Assembly (NCBI GenBank): GCA_002455655.1
Contig: DKLF01000098.1
Location: 1 to 14,778, forward strand
Length of the DNA stretch: 14,778 bases
DNA from: Oscillibacter sp. UBA6647
GTDB taxonomy: Bacteria; Bacillota; Clostridia; Oscillospirales; Oscillospiraceae
Direction: 5' to 3'
The notes below the pieces were generated by a model. It did no database searches and was not told where the DNA came from. It worked only from the letters and a program-made list of their open reading frames with translations. The position numbers were made by a program, and so were the translations under genes. This document shows positions 6,333-13,303 of this stretch, in pieces. Positions within the stretch are counted from its first letter, which is position 1. Every line of letters begins with the position of its first letter.

Positions 6333-6770
6333 TTAGCGGAACGCTGCGCCGGGGGTTACGGCATTTTCGCCGTCCAGCAGAAAGCCGTCCCGGTCATTTA
6401 CGCGGGCGTTGCGAAGCATCTGTTCATAGGTGGTGCTGCGAATCGCGCCGCTGCCAGTTCTGGTTCCGTTGTTTACAATTGCGGATTCGGGCGCGCCTAC
6501 GCCGTCGTTTTCAAGGCCCAGCATCGCGTTGTCCGCGGCTCCGGCAGCCGTGCCGCTGGCGCCGTTTTCAATGCGCCGCTGGTCTTTATTTTTTACCACG
6601 GCGGTTCCGGTGGCAGAACCCGCGCCGGAACCCGTGCCGGAGCCTGTATTGTTGTCAGTGGTGGATTGATTGGGAGTGCTATTGTTGGGCGTGTTGTTTT
6701 TGTCAGTGCCGCAGGCCGTTAAACTCAGGGCCATCAAAGCGGTGAGCAAAAACGCAAATGTCCTTTTCAA
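6333..6770 (-). CDS. Small secreted lipoprotein of unknown function
   Basis: A 145-aa protein starting at a TTG with GGAGG eight bases upstream. No ATG fits, and the signal peptide begins exactly here. Residues 1-19 (KRTFAFLLTALMALSLTA) are a signal peptide with lipobox LTAC, so Cys20 is the expected lipidated residue after signal peptidase II. Residues 21-59 are a low-complexity Asn/Thr/Gly/Ser linker that would tether the rest away from the membrane. The C-terminal 33 residues (TTYEQMLRNARVNDRDGFLLDGENAVTPG) are the only part that looks folded or conserved. The combination fits an extracellular lipid-anchored protein, possibly one in the sporulation/envelope set of Clostridia, but I do not recognise a named family. 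It stands alone and divergently from the perR-like gene. Confidence 0.8.
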   Translation of the reverse strand: MKRTFAFLLTALMALSLTACGTDKNNTPNNSTPNQSTTDNNTGSGTGSGAGSATGTAVVKNKDQRRIENGASGTAAGAADNAMLGLENDGVGAPESAIVNNGTRTGSGAIRSTTYEQMLRNARVNDRDGFLLDGENAVTPGAAFR

Positions 6771-6900
6771 GTCGTTTCCTCCTTTGTGTGGACTTTATTA
6801 CATTGCGATACCCTGAGTTAGTATGGTAAGTTTATCGCGAAACAACCGTGGTAGTTTTTTGCAAAACAAGGTAAAAAAAGTAACAATTTAAAAAAACTGC

Positions 6901-6929
6901 TTGCATTCTTTTAAGACGCATATTATCAT
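6901..6929 (+). promoter_or_regulatory. Sigma-A promoter of the perR-like gene
   Basis: -35 TTGCAT (6901-6906), a 17-nt spacer and -10 TATCAT (6924-6929), 43 nt upstream of the ATG. The bases over the -10 (ATATTATCATATAAG) share the centre ATnAT of a PerR box but match its 15-mer consensus only partly, so autoregulation is possible but not shown. Confidence 0.65.
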
Positions 6930-6972
6930 ATAAGTAGAAATCATTACTGGATAGGTTCTGAAAGGAGGCCCC

Positions 6973-7368
6973 ATGCAGCCGCAGCGATATTCGCTTCAAA
7001 GAGAGAAAATTTACGCGGTCGTGCGGGAGAGCATGGATCATCCCACGGCAGAGATGGTGTTTGCCTGGCTGAAGCCGGAAATTCCCAGGCTGAGCCTGGG
7101 CACTGTCTATCGCAATCTTCACCGGATGGCGGAGGAGGGGCGGCTGCAGGAGTTGCCCGGTCCCATCGTCCGGTTTGACGGGGATACGACGCCCCACGCG
7201 CATTTTACCTGTCTTACCTGCGGCGCTGTAAGCGATGCCGCAGGCTCCTATGATCCCGGTCTGGATGCAGCGGCGTGCAAAAAAGGTTTTCGGGCCATAC
7301 GCCACGCACTCATGTTTTACGGGACCTGCCCCCGATGCGGGCAGAGCGCACGAAAAGAGGATTGCTGA
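6973..7368 (+). CDS. perR: Fur-family peroxide-responsive regulator (PerR-like)
   Basis: A 131-aa Fur-family repressor. The winged helix has HPTAE (23-27) and SLGTVYRNLHRMAEEG (41-56, recognition helix). The dimerisation half has RFDGDTTPHAHFTCLTCG and ends with GTCPRCGQ. Cys80, Cys83, Cys119 and Cys122 form the structural zinc site. Aligned by eye to Bacillus PerR, the regulatory-metal ligands His23, Asp69, His75, His77 and Asp88 are all present. Asp at the last position, instead of the Glu of Fur, points to peroxide sensing. It lacks about ten N-terminal residues compared with Bacillus PerR. GGAGG lies only four bases before the ATG, a tight spacing. It sits 162 nt upstream of rubrerythrin in the same direction, which fits a peroxide-defence unit. 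A zinc or iron regulator of the same family is the alternative. Confidence 0.88.
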   Translation: MQPQRYSLQREKIYAVVRESMDHPTAEMVFAWLKPEIPRLSLGTVYRNLHRMAEEGRLQELPGPIVRFDGDTTPHAHFTCLTCGAVSDAAGSYDPGLDAAACKKGFRAIRHALMFYGTCPRCGQSARKEDC

Positions 7369-7471
7369 GTGCTGCCGGAGATCTTCGGCATGATCGTTGT
7401 GTTCATTCCCCCGGACACCCATTTGCCCGGCGGAATGCTTGCAGAAAACGGAAAAGTCACAAGTCAGCCAC

Positions 7472-7498
7472 GGCGGCGGCGCAGAGTGCGCCGCCGCC
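7472..7498 (+). promoter_or_regulatory. 12-bp GC-rich hairpin between perR and rubrerythrin
   Basis: A perfect stem GGCGGCGGCGCA/TGCGCCGCCGCC (7472-7483 with 7487-7498) with loop GAG and no T-run. It lies 32 nt before the rubrerythrin start. It may protect a processed rubrerythrin mRNA 5' end or attenuate read-through. The remaining roughly 100 nt between the genes show no other clear element. Confidence 0.5.
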
Positions 7499-7530
7499 TG
7501 AGATAGAATGTTTGAAAGGGGAATATTATC

Positions 7531-8064
7531 ATGGAACTGAAGGGAAGCAAGACGGAAGCAAATCTGTGGACTGCGTTTGCGGGGGAAAGCCAGGCCCGCA
7601 ATAAGTACGACTACTATGCGGGCAAAGCGCGCAAGGAGGGCTTCGAGCAGATCGCGGCCATTTTCGAGGAGACGGCCCTGAACGAGAAGGAGCACGCCAA
7701 GCTGTGGTTCAAGGCACTGGATGGCATCGGCTCCACCGATGAAAATCTGGTGGCCGCCGCCGCGGGCGAGAACTACGAGTGGACAAACATGTACGCCGAA
7801 ATGGCCCGCACCGCCGAGGAAGAGGGCTTTTTGGCGCTGGCTGCCCAGTTTGAAGGCGTGGCGAAAATTGAGAAGACCCATGAGGAGCGCTATCTGAAGC
7901 TGCTGGAAAACCTGAAAAATGGCGAGGTTTTTAAAAAGGGCGAGAAGGTCATGTGGTTCTGCCGCAACTGCGGCCATGTGGAGATCGCCGAGAACGCGCC
8001 TCAGGTGTGCCCTGTGTGCAACCACCCTCGGAGCTATTTTCAGGTGAAGGCTCTTAATTATTAA
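7531..8064 (+). CDS. rbr: Rubrerythrin (peroxide reductase)
   Basis: A 177-aa cytoplasmic non-haem iron protein that reduces hydrogen peroxide to water in anaerobes. The N-terminal four-helix diiron domain has FAGESQARNKY (Glu19), FEETALNEKEHA (Glu52/His55), GENYEWTNMYAEMA (Glu80/Glu83) and EGVAKIEKTHEERY (Glu114/His117). The C-terminal rubredoxin-type Fe(Cys)4 knob has FCRNCGHVEIAENAPQVCPVCNHP with Cys144, Cys147, Cys160 and Cys163. The length is slightly shorter than the classical form (about 190 aa) but all parts are present. AAAGGGG precedes the ATG. It follows the PerR-like gene, its probable repressor, in the same direction. No other promoter is obvious between the two, so cotranscription with processing at the hairpin is possible. 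Confidence 0.95.
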   Translation: MELKGSKTEANLWTAFAGESQARNKYDYYAGKARKEGFEQIAAIFEETALNEKEHAKLWFKALDGIGSTDENLVAAAAGENYEWTNMYAEMARTAEEEGFLALAAQFEGVAKIEKTHEERYLKLLENLKNGEVFKKGEKVMWFCRNCGHVEIAENAPQVCPVCNHPRSYFQVKALNY

Positions 8065-8077
8065 GGTTACATTTGCC

Positions 8078-8113
8078 GCCGGGGCCACCGCTTTTGCGGC
8101 GGCCCCGGCTTTC
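8078..8113 (+). terminator. Terminator of rubrerythrin
   Basis: A nested stem GCCGGGGCC-A-CCGC/GCGG-C-GGCCCCGGC (one mismatch) with a TTTT loop, spanning 8078-8109, then TTTCCC. The stem is strong and the T-run short. The 160 nt that follow (to about 8275) hold no gene or clear signal. Confidence 0.6.
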
Positions 8114-8274
8114 CCTGTCTGACGGACAGAAAAAGCCATAAAAATCCGCCGTTTTTTGGGAAAAGCAAATTGCGCACAAGTGAAGTGGGGGACGATCCTG
8201 ATAAGTTTGTGGAAACAGACAAAAACCACGTCAATTCTCCCTGTGTATTTTTGAAATGTTTGTATAAAAGCCTG

Positions 8275-8303
8275 TTGACGTTTTTGTAAAAAACGGATAT
8301 GAT
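8275..8303 (+). promoter_or_regulatory. Sigma-A promoter of HPr
   Basis: -35 TTGACG (8275-8280), a 17-nt spacer and -10 TATGAT (8298-8303), 64 nt upstream of the ATG. Confidence 0.75.
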
Positions 8304-8367
8304 ATAAGGACATAATGACATGGTATGCGGAGTTTTAATACGGCGATAGGGAAAAGGAGTGCTGCAT

Positions 8368-8631
8368 ATGTATACACAGGAGATCACGGTCAATAACGAG
8401 GTGGGTCTTCACGCGCGGCCCGCGACGTTCTTTATCCAAAAGGCAAATGAGTTCAAAAGTGGAATCTGGGTGGAGAAGGAAGACCGCCGGGTAAACGCGA
8501 AGAGCCTTCTGGGTGTGCTGTCCCTGGGCATTGTTATGGGGACCAAAATCACGCTGATTGCCGACGGAAGCGACGAGAAGGAAGCCGTCGCCGCATTGGC
8601 GGAGCTGATCGAAAACAACTTTGGCGAATAA
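8368..8631 (+). CDS. ptsH: HPr phosphocarrier protein
   Basis: An 87-aa protein of the exact HPr size. GLHARPA carries His15, phosphorylated by enzyme I and PEP. Ser46 in AKSLLGVLSLG is the site of HPr kinase, used for catabolite repression by CcpA in Firmicutes. The fold continues with ITLIADGSDEKEAVAALAELIENNF. The ATG at 8368 has AAAGGAG eight bases upstream. A GTG three codons earlier overlaps that site and is not the start. It acts in the cytosol. No enzyme I or PTS genes are near; it is followed only by uvrC. With both His15 and Ser46 present it is a normal HPr rather than a Crh-type protein lacking His15. In sugar-PTS-poor Clostridia it may act mainly in regulation. Confidence 0.94.
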   Translation: MYTQEITVNNEVGLHARPATFFIQKANEFKSGIWVEKEDRRVNAKSLLGVLSLGIVMGTKITLIADGSDEKEAVAALAELIENNFGE

Positions 8632-8674
8632 CTCTTTCACCCGCGCTTAAAATCTCCCCGGAGAGAAAAGAGAA

Positions 8675-8696
8675 AAAGAGGCGGCCGCGCCTCTTT
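8675..8696 (+). other. Hairpin in the HPr-uvrC leader
   Basis: A 9-bp stem AAAGAGGCG/CGCCTCTTT with loop GCCG, just before the strong terminator. It may be a first stop signal or part of a folded leader. Confidence 0.45.
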
Positions 8697-8698
8697 CA

Positions 8699-8727
8699 CC
8701 CCGCGGTAACGCGGGGTTTTCTTTTTT
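8699..8727 (+). terminator. Strong terminator between HPr and uvrC
   Basis: A perfect 7-bp stem CCCCGCG/CGCGGGG (8699-8705 with 8710-8716) with tetraloop GTAA, followed by TTTTCTTTTTT. It ends only 25 nt before the uvrC start, so uvrC has no room for a promoter after it. Confidence 0.85.
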
Positions 8728-8752
8728 ATGTGGAAACGAGAGGAGGGAGTAC

Positions 8753-10612
8753 GTGACAAAAGACGAGCTGAGAGAAAAGGCCGGGAATCTGCCCCTGAAG
8801 CCCGGCGTCTATCTGATGATGGACAAAACCGGTAAGGTGATCTACGTGGGTAAGGCGAAAAAGCTGAAAAACCGCGTTAGCCAGTATTTTCAGGACAGCG
8901 CGTCCCATACGGTGAAGACCCGCAAAATGGTGTCCGAGGTGGACCGGTTTGACACCATCTTTGTTTCCAGCGAGTGGGAAGCGCTGGTGCTGGAAAACTC
9001 CCTCATCAAGCGGCACATGCCGCAGTACAACATTTTGCTGAAGGACGACAAGGGCTATCCCTTTGTGCGGCTGTCCAAGGAGACGTATCCCCGGTTTTCC
9101 ATGGTCCACCGCGTAGCCGCCGACGCGGCGCGGTATTTCGGCCCCTTCGGGGGCAGATTTGAAACGCGGCAGGCGCTGGACGCGGTGTGCGCCGCGCTGA
9201 AGCTGCCCACCTGCCGCCGGAAATTTCCGCAGGACATCGGCGTGGGGAGGCCGTGTTTGAACTATCACATGGGCCGGTGCGACGGATGGTGCCGTCCCGG
9301 TCTGTCGGAAAAGGATTATCAAAGCCGCATGGCCCAGGCGGCGGCGCTGCTGGAGGGGAAATCCAAACAGCTTTTGCGGGAGATGACGGAGGAGATGGAA
9401 GCGGAAGCGGAAGACCTTCGCTTTGAGCGGGCCGCAGTCCTCCGGGATCGGATTAACGCCATCGGCGCGCTGGCGAAAAAGCAGACGGTTATCGCGGGTC
9501 TTTGCGCCGACACGGATATATGGGGCATCTACAAGGGGGCCAAGTGCTGCTATGCCATCCTCCACATGGAGGACGGAAACCTTGCGGGCCGGGAGACAGA
9601 GCTGTTTATCGCCCCAGTGGACGAGGACGAGGGGGAAATGCTCGCCGCCCTTGCCGCCCAGTATTACCTGCCCCGGTCGCTGCTGCCCCACGAAATTCTG
9701 CTCCCTGCGGACGCGGGAAACTGCGAGGAGCTGTCTGAAGCGCTGTCCCGCCGGGCGGGCCGCAAGGTCTGGGTTCATGTTCCTCAGCGAGGGGAGAAGG
9801 CGGGTCTTTTGGAAATGGCCCGGCAGAACGCCGCCGAGGAGGCGAAGCGAGCCACCACGCGAGAGGAGCGCAGCAGTCAGGTGCTGGCCCTTTTGACGAA
9901 AATGACGGGCCTGCCCCGCCCGCCGGAGCGGATGGAATCCTATGATATCTCCAACACCGGCTCCAGCGAAATTGTCGCCTCCATGGTGGTTTACGGTGGG
10001 GACAGGCCCCTGAAAAGCGCTTACCGCCGGTTTCAGATCAAGGATGTGTCCGGACACCCGGACGATTATGCTTCCATGCGGGAGGTGCTGCGCCGCAGAC
10101 TTCAGCGGGCTGCGGACGGTGACGAAAAGTTTTTGCCCCTGCCGGATGTGTTTTTAATTGACGGCGGCGAGGTCCACGCCAAAACGGCGCTGGAGGTGAC
10201 CCGGACCTTTGGTCTGGACATCCCCATTTTCGGCATGGTGAAGGACGACCGCCACCGCACCCGGGCGCTGGTGACCCCGGAGGGGTTGGAAATCGGCATT
10301 CAGGCGAATCAGGCGGTGTTTGCCCTGATCGGGCAGATTCAGGAGGAGACGCACCGCTTTGCCATCACCTATAACCGGGAGAGCCACCGGAAAAATGCAC
10401 TGCGCTCTGCGCTGGACGAGATTCCCGGCGTGGGTCCCAAGCGGCGGGAAACCCTGCGAAAGCATTTCGGAACTGTCAAGGCCATTCGCGCCGCCACGGA
10501 AGAAGAGCTTGCGGCGGTGGTAGGGCCTGCTGCGGCGAAAGGGGCGTACCGCCATCTCCATGAAAAAGATGCTCCCGCTATCGCCGGCGAATCGGCAAAG
10601 CAGGACGGCTGA
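8753..10612 (+). CDS. uvrC: Excinuclease ABC subunit C (UvrC)
   Basis: The dual nuclease of nucleotide excision repair, cutting both sides of a lesion marked by UvrA/UvrB. The 619-aa length is normal. The GIY-YIG domain opens the protein (PGVYLMMD to VIYVGKAKKLKNR, 17-41) and makes the 3' cut. Cys154, Cys168, Cys176 and Cys180 match the iron-sulphur cysteines described for UvrC. A UVR helix pair (about 200-236, LLREMTEEME to FERAAVLRDRI) binds UvrB. The RNase-H-like domain (YDISNTGSSEIVASMVVY, FLIDGGEVHAKTAL) makes the 5' cut. Two C-terminal helix-hairpin-helix motifs (EIPGVGPKRRETLRKHFG, AAVVGPAAAKGAYRHLH) bind DNA. The start is a GTG with AGGAGG six bases upstream. It lies behind HPr with a terminator in between, and ends in a long bidirectional terminator. 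Confidence 0.97.
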   Translation: MTKDELREKAGNLPLKPGVYLMMDKTGKVIYVGKAKKLKNRVSQYFQDSASHTVKTRKMVSEVDRFDTIFVSSEWEALVLENSLIKRHMPQYNILLKDDKGYPFVRLSKETYPRFSMVHRVAADAARYFGPFGGRFETRQALDAVCAALKLPTCRRKFPQDIGVGRPCLNYHMGRCDGWCRPGLSEKDYQSRMAQAAALLEGKSKQLLREMTEEMEAEAEDLRFERAAVLRDRINAIGALAKKQTVIAGLCADTDIWGIYKGAKCCYAILHMEDGNLAGRETELFIAPVDEDEGEMLAALAAQYYLPRSLLPHEILLPADAGNCEELSEALSRRAGRKVWVHVPQRGEKAGLLEMARQNAAEEAKRATTREERSSQVLALLTKMTGLPRPPERMESYDISNTGSSEIVASMVVYGGDRPLKSAYRRFQIKDVSGHPDDYASMREVLRRRLQRAADGDEKFLPLPDVFLIDGGEVHAKTALEVTRTFGLDIPIFGMVKDDRHRTRALVTPEGLEIGIQANQAVFALIGQIQEETHRFAITYNRESHRKNALRSALDEIPGVGPKRRETLRKHFGTVKAIRAATEEELAAVVGPAAAKGAYRHLHEKDAPAIAGESAKQDG

Positions 10613-10656
10613 CGTGAGGTATTAAAAAATGGAGCCGCTCCGATAAAGCGGCACAC

Positions 10657-10701
10657 AAAAAGGACCTCCAAGCGCCCGGAGAGCGCTTGGAGGTCCTTTT
10701 T
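10657..10701. terminator. Long bidirectional terminator between convergent genes
   Basis: A perfect 19-bp stem (10657-10675 with 10683-10701, 7-nt loop CCGGAGA) whose outer five pairs are A-T, giving TTTTT in both directions. It serves uvrC from the left and the sulfatase/membrane-protein pair from the right. A small 6-bp stem (GCCGCT/AGCGGC) precedes it at 10634-10651. Confidence 0.9.
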
Positions 10702-10726
10702 AAGCACGATAAAAAACGCAGAAGGC

Positions 10727-11257
10727 TCAATGCCTGAAAAACAGCTTGCGCAGCCGATATTGCCACAGCAGCGTCATTTGCCCCAAAGCCCGGTCCAACA
10801 GAAAAAACGTCAGATTTGCGCCCAGAAGAAACGCCACCCACAGGGGCCATGCGTAGCCCGCAAGCTCTTCGTTCAGCACATCCAGCCCCACCGCCCGCAG
10901 CAGAAAATACAAAACGGCCACGGCGGAGTTGAATACCGCCAGCTTGCAGAGTAAACGCACAAAGCGAAGCCGCAGCCGGTTCAGCGTGGGACGCAAAACC
11001 GGATAGTGCCCCAAAAGAAGATAGACCAGCGCGGATTCCTTGTCCGGCGCCAGCAGCAGGGCTAGTATCGCTGTCACACCGTAGACGCTCAGAGCGGGCC
11101 GGGGTCCGCGCTCGGAAAGCACCGGCAGCAAGGCCAGCATTGCCAAAAGCGGAGCGCAGTATGTGGCCCCGGGAATCATGCATCCCAGAAGCAGCAGCAC
11201 GATCCCAAGGGCCGCGGCTACACCGCACAGGGCGATTTCATGACTTTGCCGCCCCAT
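10727..11257 (-). CDS. Small polytopic membrane protein, translationally coupled
   Basis: A 176-aa protein with about six hydrophobic segments (roughly 8-27, 31-47, 54-71, 75-88, 104-121, 137-154), a basic loop LNRLRLRFVRLLCK and a basic C-terminus. The ATG at 11257 overlaps the upstream stop as TGATG, with AAGGA about nine bases before it inside the sulfatase gene, so translation is coupled. An ATG 16 codons earlier lacks such context and would overlap by 49 nt. The pattern of short helices, with GATYCAPLLAMLALLPVL and a P-D-K-E motif before helix 4, resembles ECF-transporter S-component-like or related integral proteins of Clostridia, but I do not recognise a named family. Because it follows an LTA-synthase-like enzyme it may work in the same envelope process. 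That is inference from the overlap only. Confidence 0.75.
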   Translation of the reverse strand: MGRQSHEIALCGVAAALGIVLLLLGCMIPGATYCAPLLAMLALLPVLSERGPRPALSVYGVTAILALLLAPDKESALVYLLLGHYPVLRPTLNRLRLRFVRLLCKLAVFNSAVAVLYFLLRAVGLDVLNEELAGYAWPLWVAFLLGANLTFFLLDRALGQMTLLWQYRLRKLFFRH

Positions 11258-13164
11258 CAGCGTATGTCCTTGTACTTGAGCTTGTAATAGCTCCAGCATC
11301 GCCACTTAGAGAGCAACTCCTGCCCGCTTTGATCCAGCGCATCCAGCGTGGTCACGCTTCCGTCGGGCAGAACTGCGGTCCCCTTCTGAATCACGGGATA
11401 TTCCCGGCGCAGCTCGCTCATAAACCGGAACCAGGGGGTTTTTGCGGCATGCCCCGTCAGCTCCAGCACCGTCGTGCCCAGAAAGGAGGCGCTGATGGTC
11501 CCGTCCGTCGGAAGGTCCAGCGCGGCGACGGTTGCGTCCCAATCCAAAGCCTGAGCGGCCACGTCGTTGGCCCAGATGACATAGGGCGTTTCATAGGATT
11601 TCAAAAAGCCCGCCGACCCGTTCTCCTCCGGGGTCAGATTCATGCCAAGCTCCTTATAGGCAAGTTGGTTGTCTCCCAGATAGGGCAGGTGGTCGCCCCA
11701 GAAGACCAGCACCACCGGCTCTTCACTGGCGGTAAAATACTCCGTCAGGCGGCCTAGCATGGCATCTGCGTCCCGGGCGCCCTCAATATAGACAGAAAGA
11801 AGCATCCGGGCCTCGGCAGAGAGGTCGGCCGTGGTCTGCACCTGCGGAAAGGCGTGCCCCGGGCCGTATTTGTCAGCGGTGTAGGACATGTGGTTTTGGA
11901 TGGTGGTGGTGTAGTTAAACAGGGGCTTTCCGGCAGATATGGCGGTTTCGAATTTTTTTTCGATCAAACCAGCCGTATAGTCATCCGTGACCCAGCGGCC
12001 CTTGTACTGAATCTCCGGCATATCCTCCGCAAACTCAATTTCCTCCGCACCGAAAAAATCGTAGACATTTTCCCGGTTATAGAACCACGCATCCCCGGGG
12101 TGGAGGAAGGAGGTGGCGTAGCCGTCCGCGTCAAAGACGCGGTACAGGCTGTCCAGCTTGCGGTTCACTGCCCGGAAGGCGGAGGTGGTGGTGGCAGAAA
12201 GGGCGTTGGTCTGCATGCCTGTCAGCACGTCAAATTCGGTGTTGGCCGTGCCGCCTGCGAAGCCGGGGACCACCACATGACCGGAGATAGCGTGAGCACT
12301 TTCCCGAATTGCGTGGAGATTTTTCAGGGGGTTTTCCTTTTCCGTATAGGTAAACATGGGTTGGTCCGTCACGTCGGAAAACGCCTCGTTCATCACCATG
12401 ATGACGTTTACCGGCGCGCCCTGTCCGGGAGCCTGTCCGCCGCTGTCCCACTCCTCCGCAGCCGCCCGGCTGAAGCCCGCCGGCTTATCCACGGTGTAGG
12501 TGGTGAAATGGTGGGTGAAGCAATAGGGGAATCCCAGATCATTAAACACGGAGGGAACGTAATAGGGATTGGAGGCGGGAAAAGCGTTGTAAAGGGAGGT
12601 GGAAGCATAGACCGTAAAAATCAGGTACACCAGAAGGCTTATAGTGACCACCGCACCCGAAAGACGCAGAAGAAAACGCGTCCAGATGGGTCGCCCCGGA
12701 GACAGCGGCCTGCCTCGGAAAAAAACGCCCAGAGCCACCAGCAAAGCGCAGCTTATAACCACAGCGGCAATCGCGGGCCATGGAAAGCGGATGGCGTAGG
12801 AACCGGCGGCGCTGGTTGCCTCCTTTAAAAGGCCCAGATCCCGGGGAAACAGCGGCTCATTGCGGACTTCAATTTTAATGCGGTTGGCAATGGAGAGAAT
12901 GCCGCAAAGGGTCCCCACCAGCGCCGCGGAAAAAAATACGTTTGCAAACAGCATGGCGAAGGCCACAATCAAAAGCCCGATGGGCAGGGCGTTCAGCACG
13001 ATGAGCAGCGGCTCCGTCAAAAAAAGAGAAAGGGCGGAGCGCAGGCTGTTCGGCTGAATCCACAGGCAGAGCAGTGTGTAAAACCCCGTCAGCAGTACCG
13101 CCAGCAAAAATGTCAGCGGCAGACCCATGCCACGGGCGGGAAGGGGCTTTGTATGTTTTCTCAT
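11257..13164 (-). CDS. LTA-synthase-like membrane sulfatase
   Basis: A 635-aa alkaline-phosphatase-superfamily enzyme with about five N-terminal membrane segments (17-36, 50-78, 80-95, 131-149, 166-185) and an extracellular catalytic domain (about 250-570). The metal ligand Glu260 is in NVIMVMNEAFSD. The nucleophile is Thr306 in GGTANTEFD. HPGDAWFYNR and NHMSY carry conserved substrate residues. Asp491/His492 in FWGDHLPYLG complete the metal site. LtaS enzymes transfer glycerol-phosphate from phosphatidylglycerol to build lipoteichoic acid; relatives make other phosphoglycerol transfers, so the exact polymer is uncertain. The extra C-terminal 60 residues (about 575-635) are outside the core. 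The ATG has a Shine-Dalgarno (GGAAAGG) about 15 nt upstream, longer than usual. The promoter is close by. It overlaps a small membrane protein gene. Confidence 0.92.
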   Translation of the reverse strand: MRKHTKPLPARGMGLPLTFLLAVLLTGFYTLLCLWIQPNSLRSALSLFLTEPLLIVLNALPIGLLIVAFAMLFANVFFSAALVGTLCGILSIANRIKIEVRNEPLFPRDLGLLKEATSAAGSYAIRFPWPAIAAVVISCALLVALGVFFRGRPLSPGRPIWTRFLLRLSGAVVTISLLVYLIFTVYASTSLYNAFPASNPYYVPSVFNDLGFPYCFTHHFTTYTVDKPAGFSRAAAEEWDSGGQAPGQGAPVNVIMVMNEAFSDVTDQPMFTYTEKENPLKNLHAIRESAHAISGHVVVPGFAGGTANTEFDVLTGMQTNALSATTTSAFRAVNRKLDSLYRVFDADGYATSFLHPGDAWFYNRENVYDFFGAEEIEFAEDMPEIQYKGRWVTDDYTAGLIEKKFETAISAGKPLFNYTTTIQNHMSYTADKYGPGHAFPQVQTTADLSAEARMLLSVYIEGARDADAMLGRLTEYFTASEEPVVLVFWGDHLPYLGDNQLAYKELGMNLTPEENGSAGFLKSYETPYVIWANDVAAQALDWDATVAALDLPTDGTISASFLGTTVLELTGHAAKTPWFRFMSELRREYPVIQKGTAVLPDGSVTTLDALDQSGQELLSKWRCWSYYKLKYKDIR

Positions 13165-13208
13165 AGATAGTATGATAATCCTTTCCTCGCAATTTAAAAT
13201 TCTTTTCC

Positions 13209-13236
13209 ATTATAAAGCTTTTTAAAAAAAAAGCAA
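13209..13236 (-). promoter_or_regulatory. Sigma-A promoter of the LTA-synthase-like operon
   Basis: On the minus strand -35 TTGCTT (13231-13236), a 16-nt spacer made of T9-A5 tracts and -10 TATAAT (13209-13214), 45 nt before the ATG. The A/T tracts in the spacer may curve the DNA. Confidence 0.75.
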
Positions 13237-13265
13237 GAAAAGGCATTCCCGGCTTGTTCAAAAGA

Positions 13266-13298
13266 GAGAAAAGCGCCCCGCCAAAAGGCGGGGCGCTT
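13266..13298 (-). terminator. Terminator of the DUF1538/P-II operon
   Basis: A perfect 12-bp stem AAGCGCCCCGCC/GGCGGGGCGCTT (13271-13282 with 13287-13298), tetraloop TTTT on the minus strand, followed by TTCTCTCTTTTG. It begins six bases after the P-II stop codon. Confidence 0.8.
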
Positions 13299-13303
13299 GG
13301 AAG

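Noticed and set aside
6922..6936. PerR box over the perR promoter
   Set aside because: About eight of fourteen informative positions match the Bacillus consensus, which is too few in AT-rich promoter DNA to call a site.
7369..7509. 45-codon in-frame extension after the perR stop
   Set aside because: It ends in an arginine run that is simply the GC hairpin translated, lacks its own ribosome site and looks like chance.
8114..8274. Possible small gene or regulatory RNA in the gap after rubrerythrin
   Set aside because: No frame with a ribosome site, no strong stem and no promoter-terminator pair could be seen.
6832..8313. 493-codon open frame on the minus strand opposite perR and rubrerythrin
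   Set aside because: It covers two certain genes antisense, has arginine/histidine-rich shadow composition and no family resemblance.
8726..10057. 443-codon open frame opposite uvrC
   Set aside because: Antisense shadow of uvrC with no start signal and no domain.
11854..12828. 324-codon open frame opposite the LTA-synthase-like gene
   Set aside because: Antisense shadow; composition reflects the reverse of the sulfatase codons.
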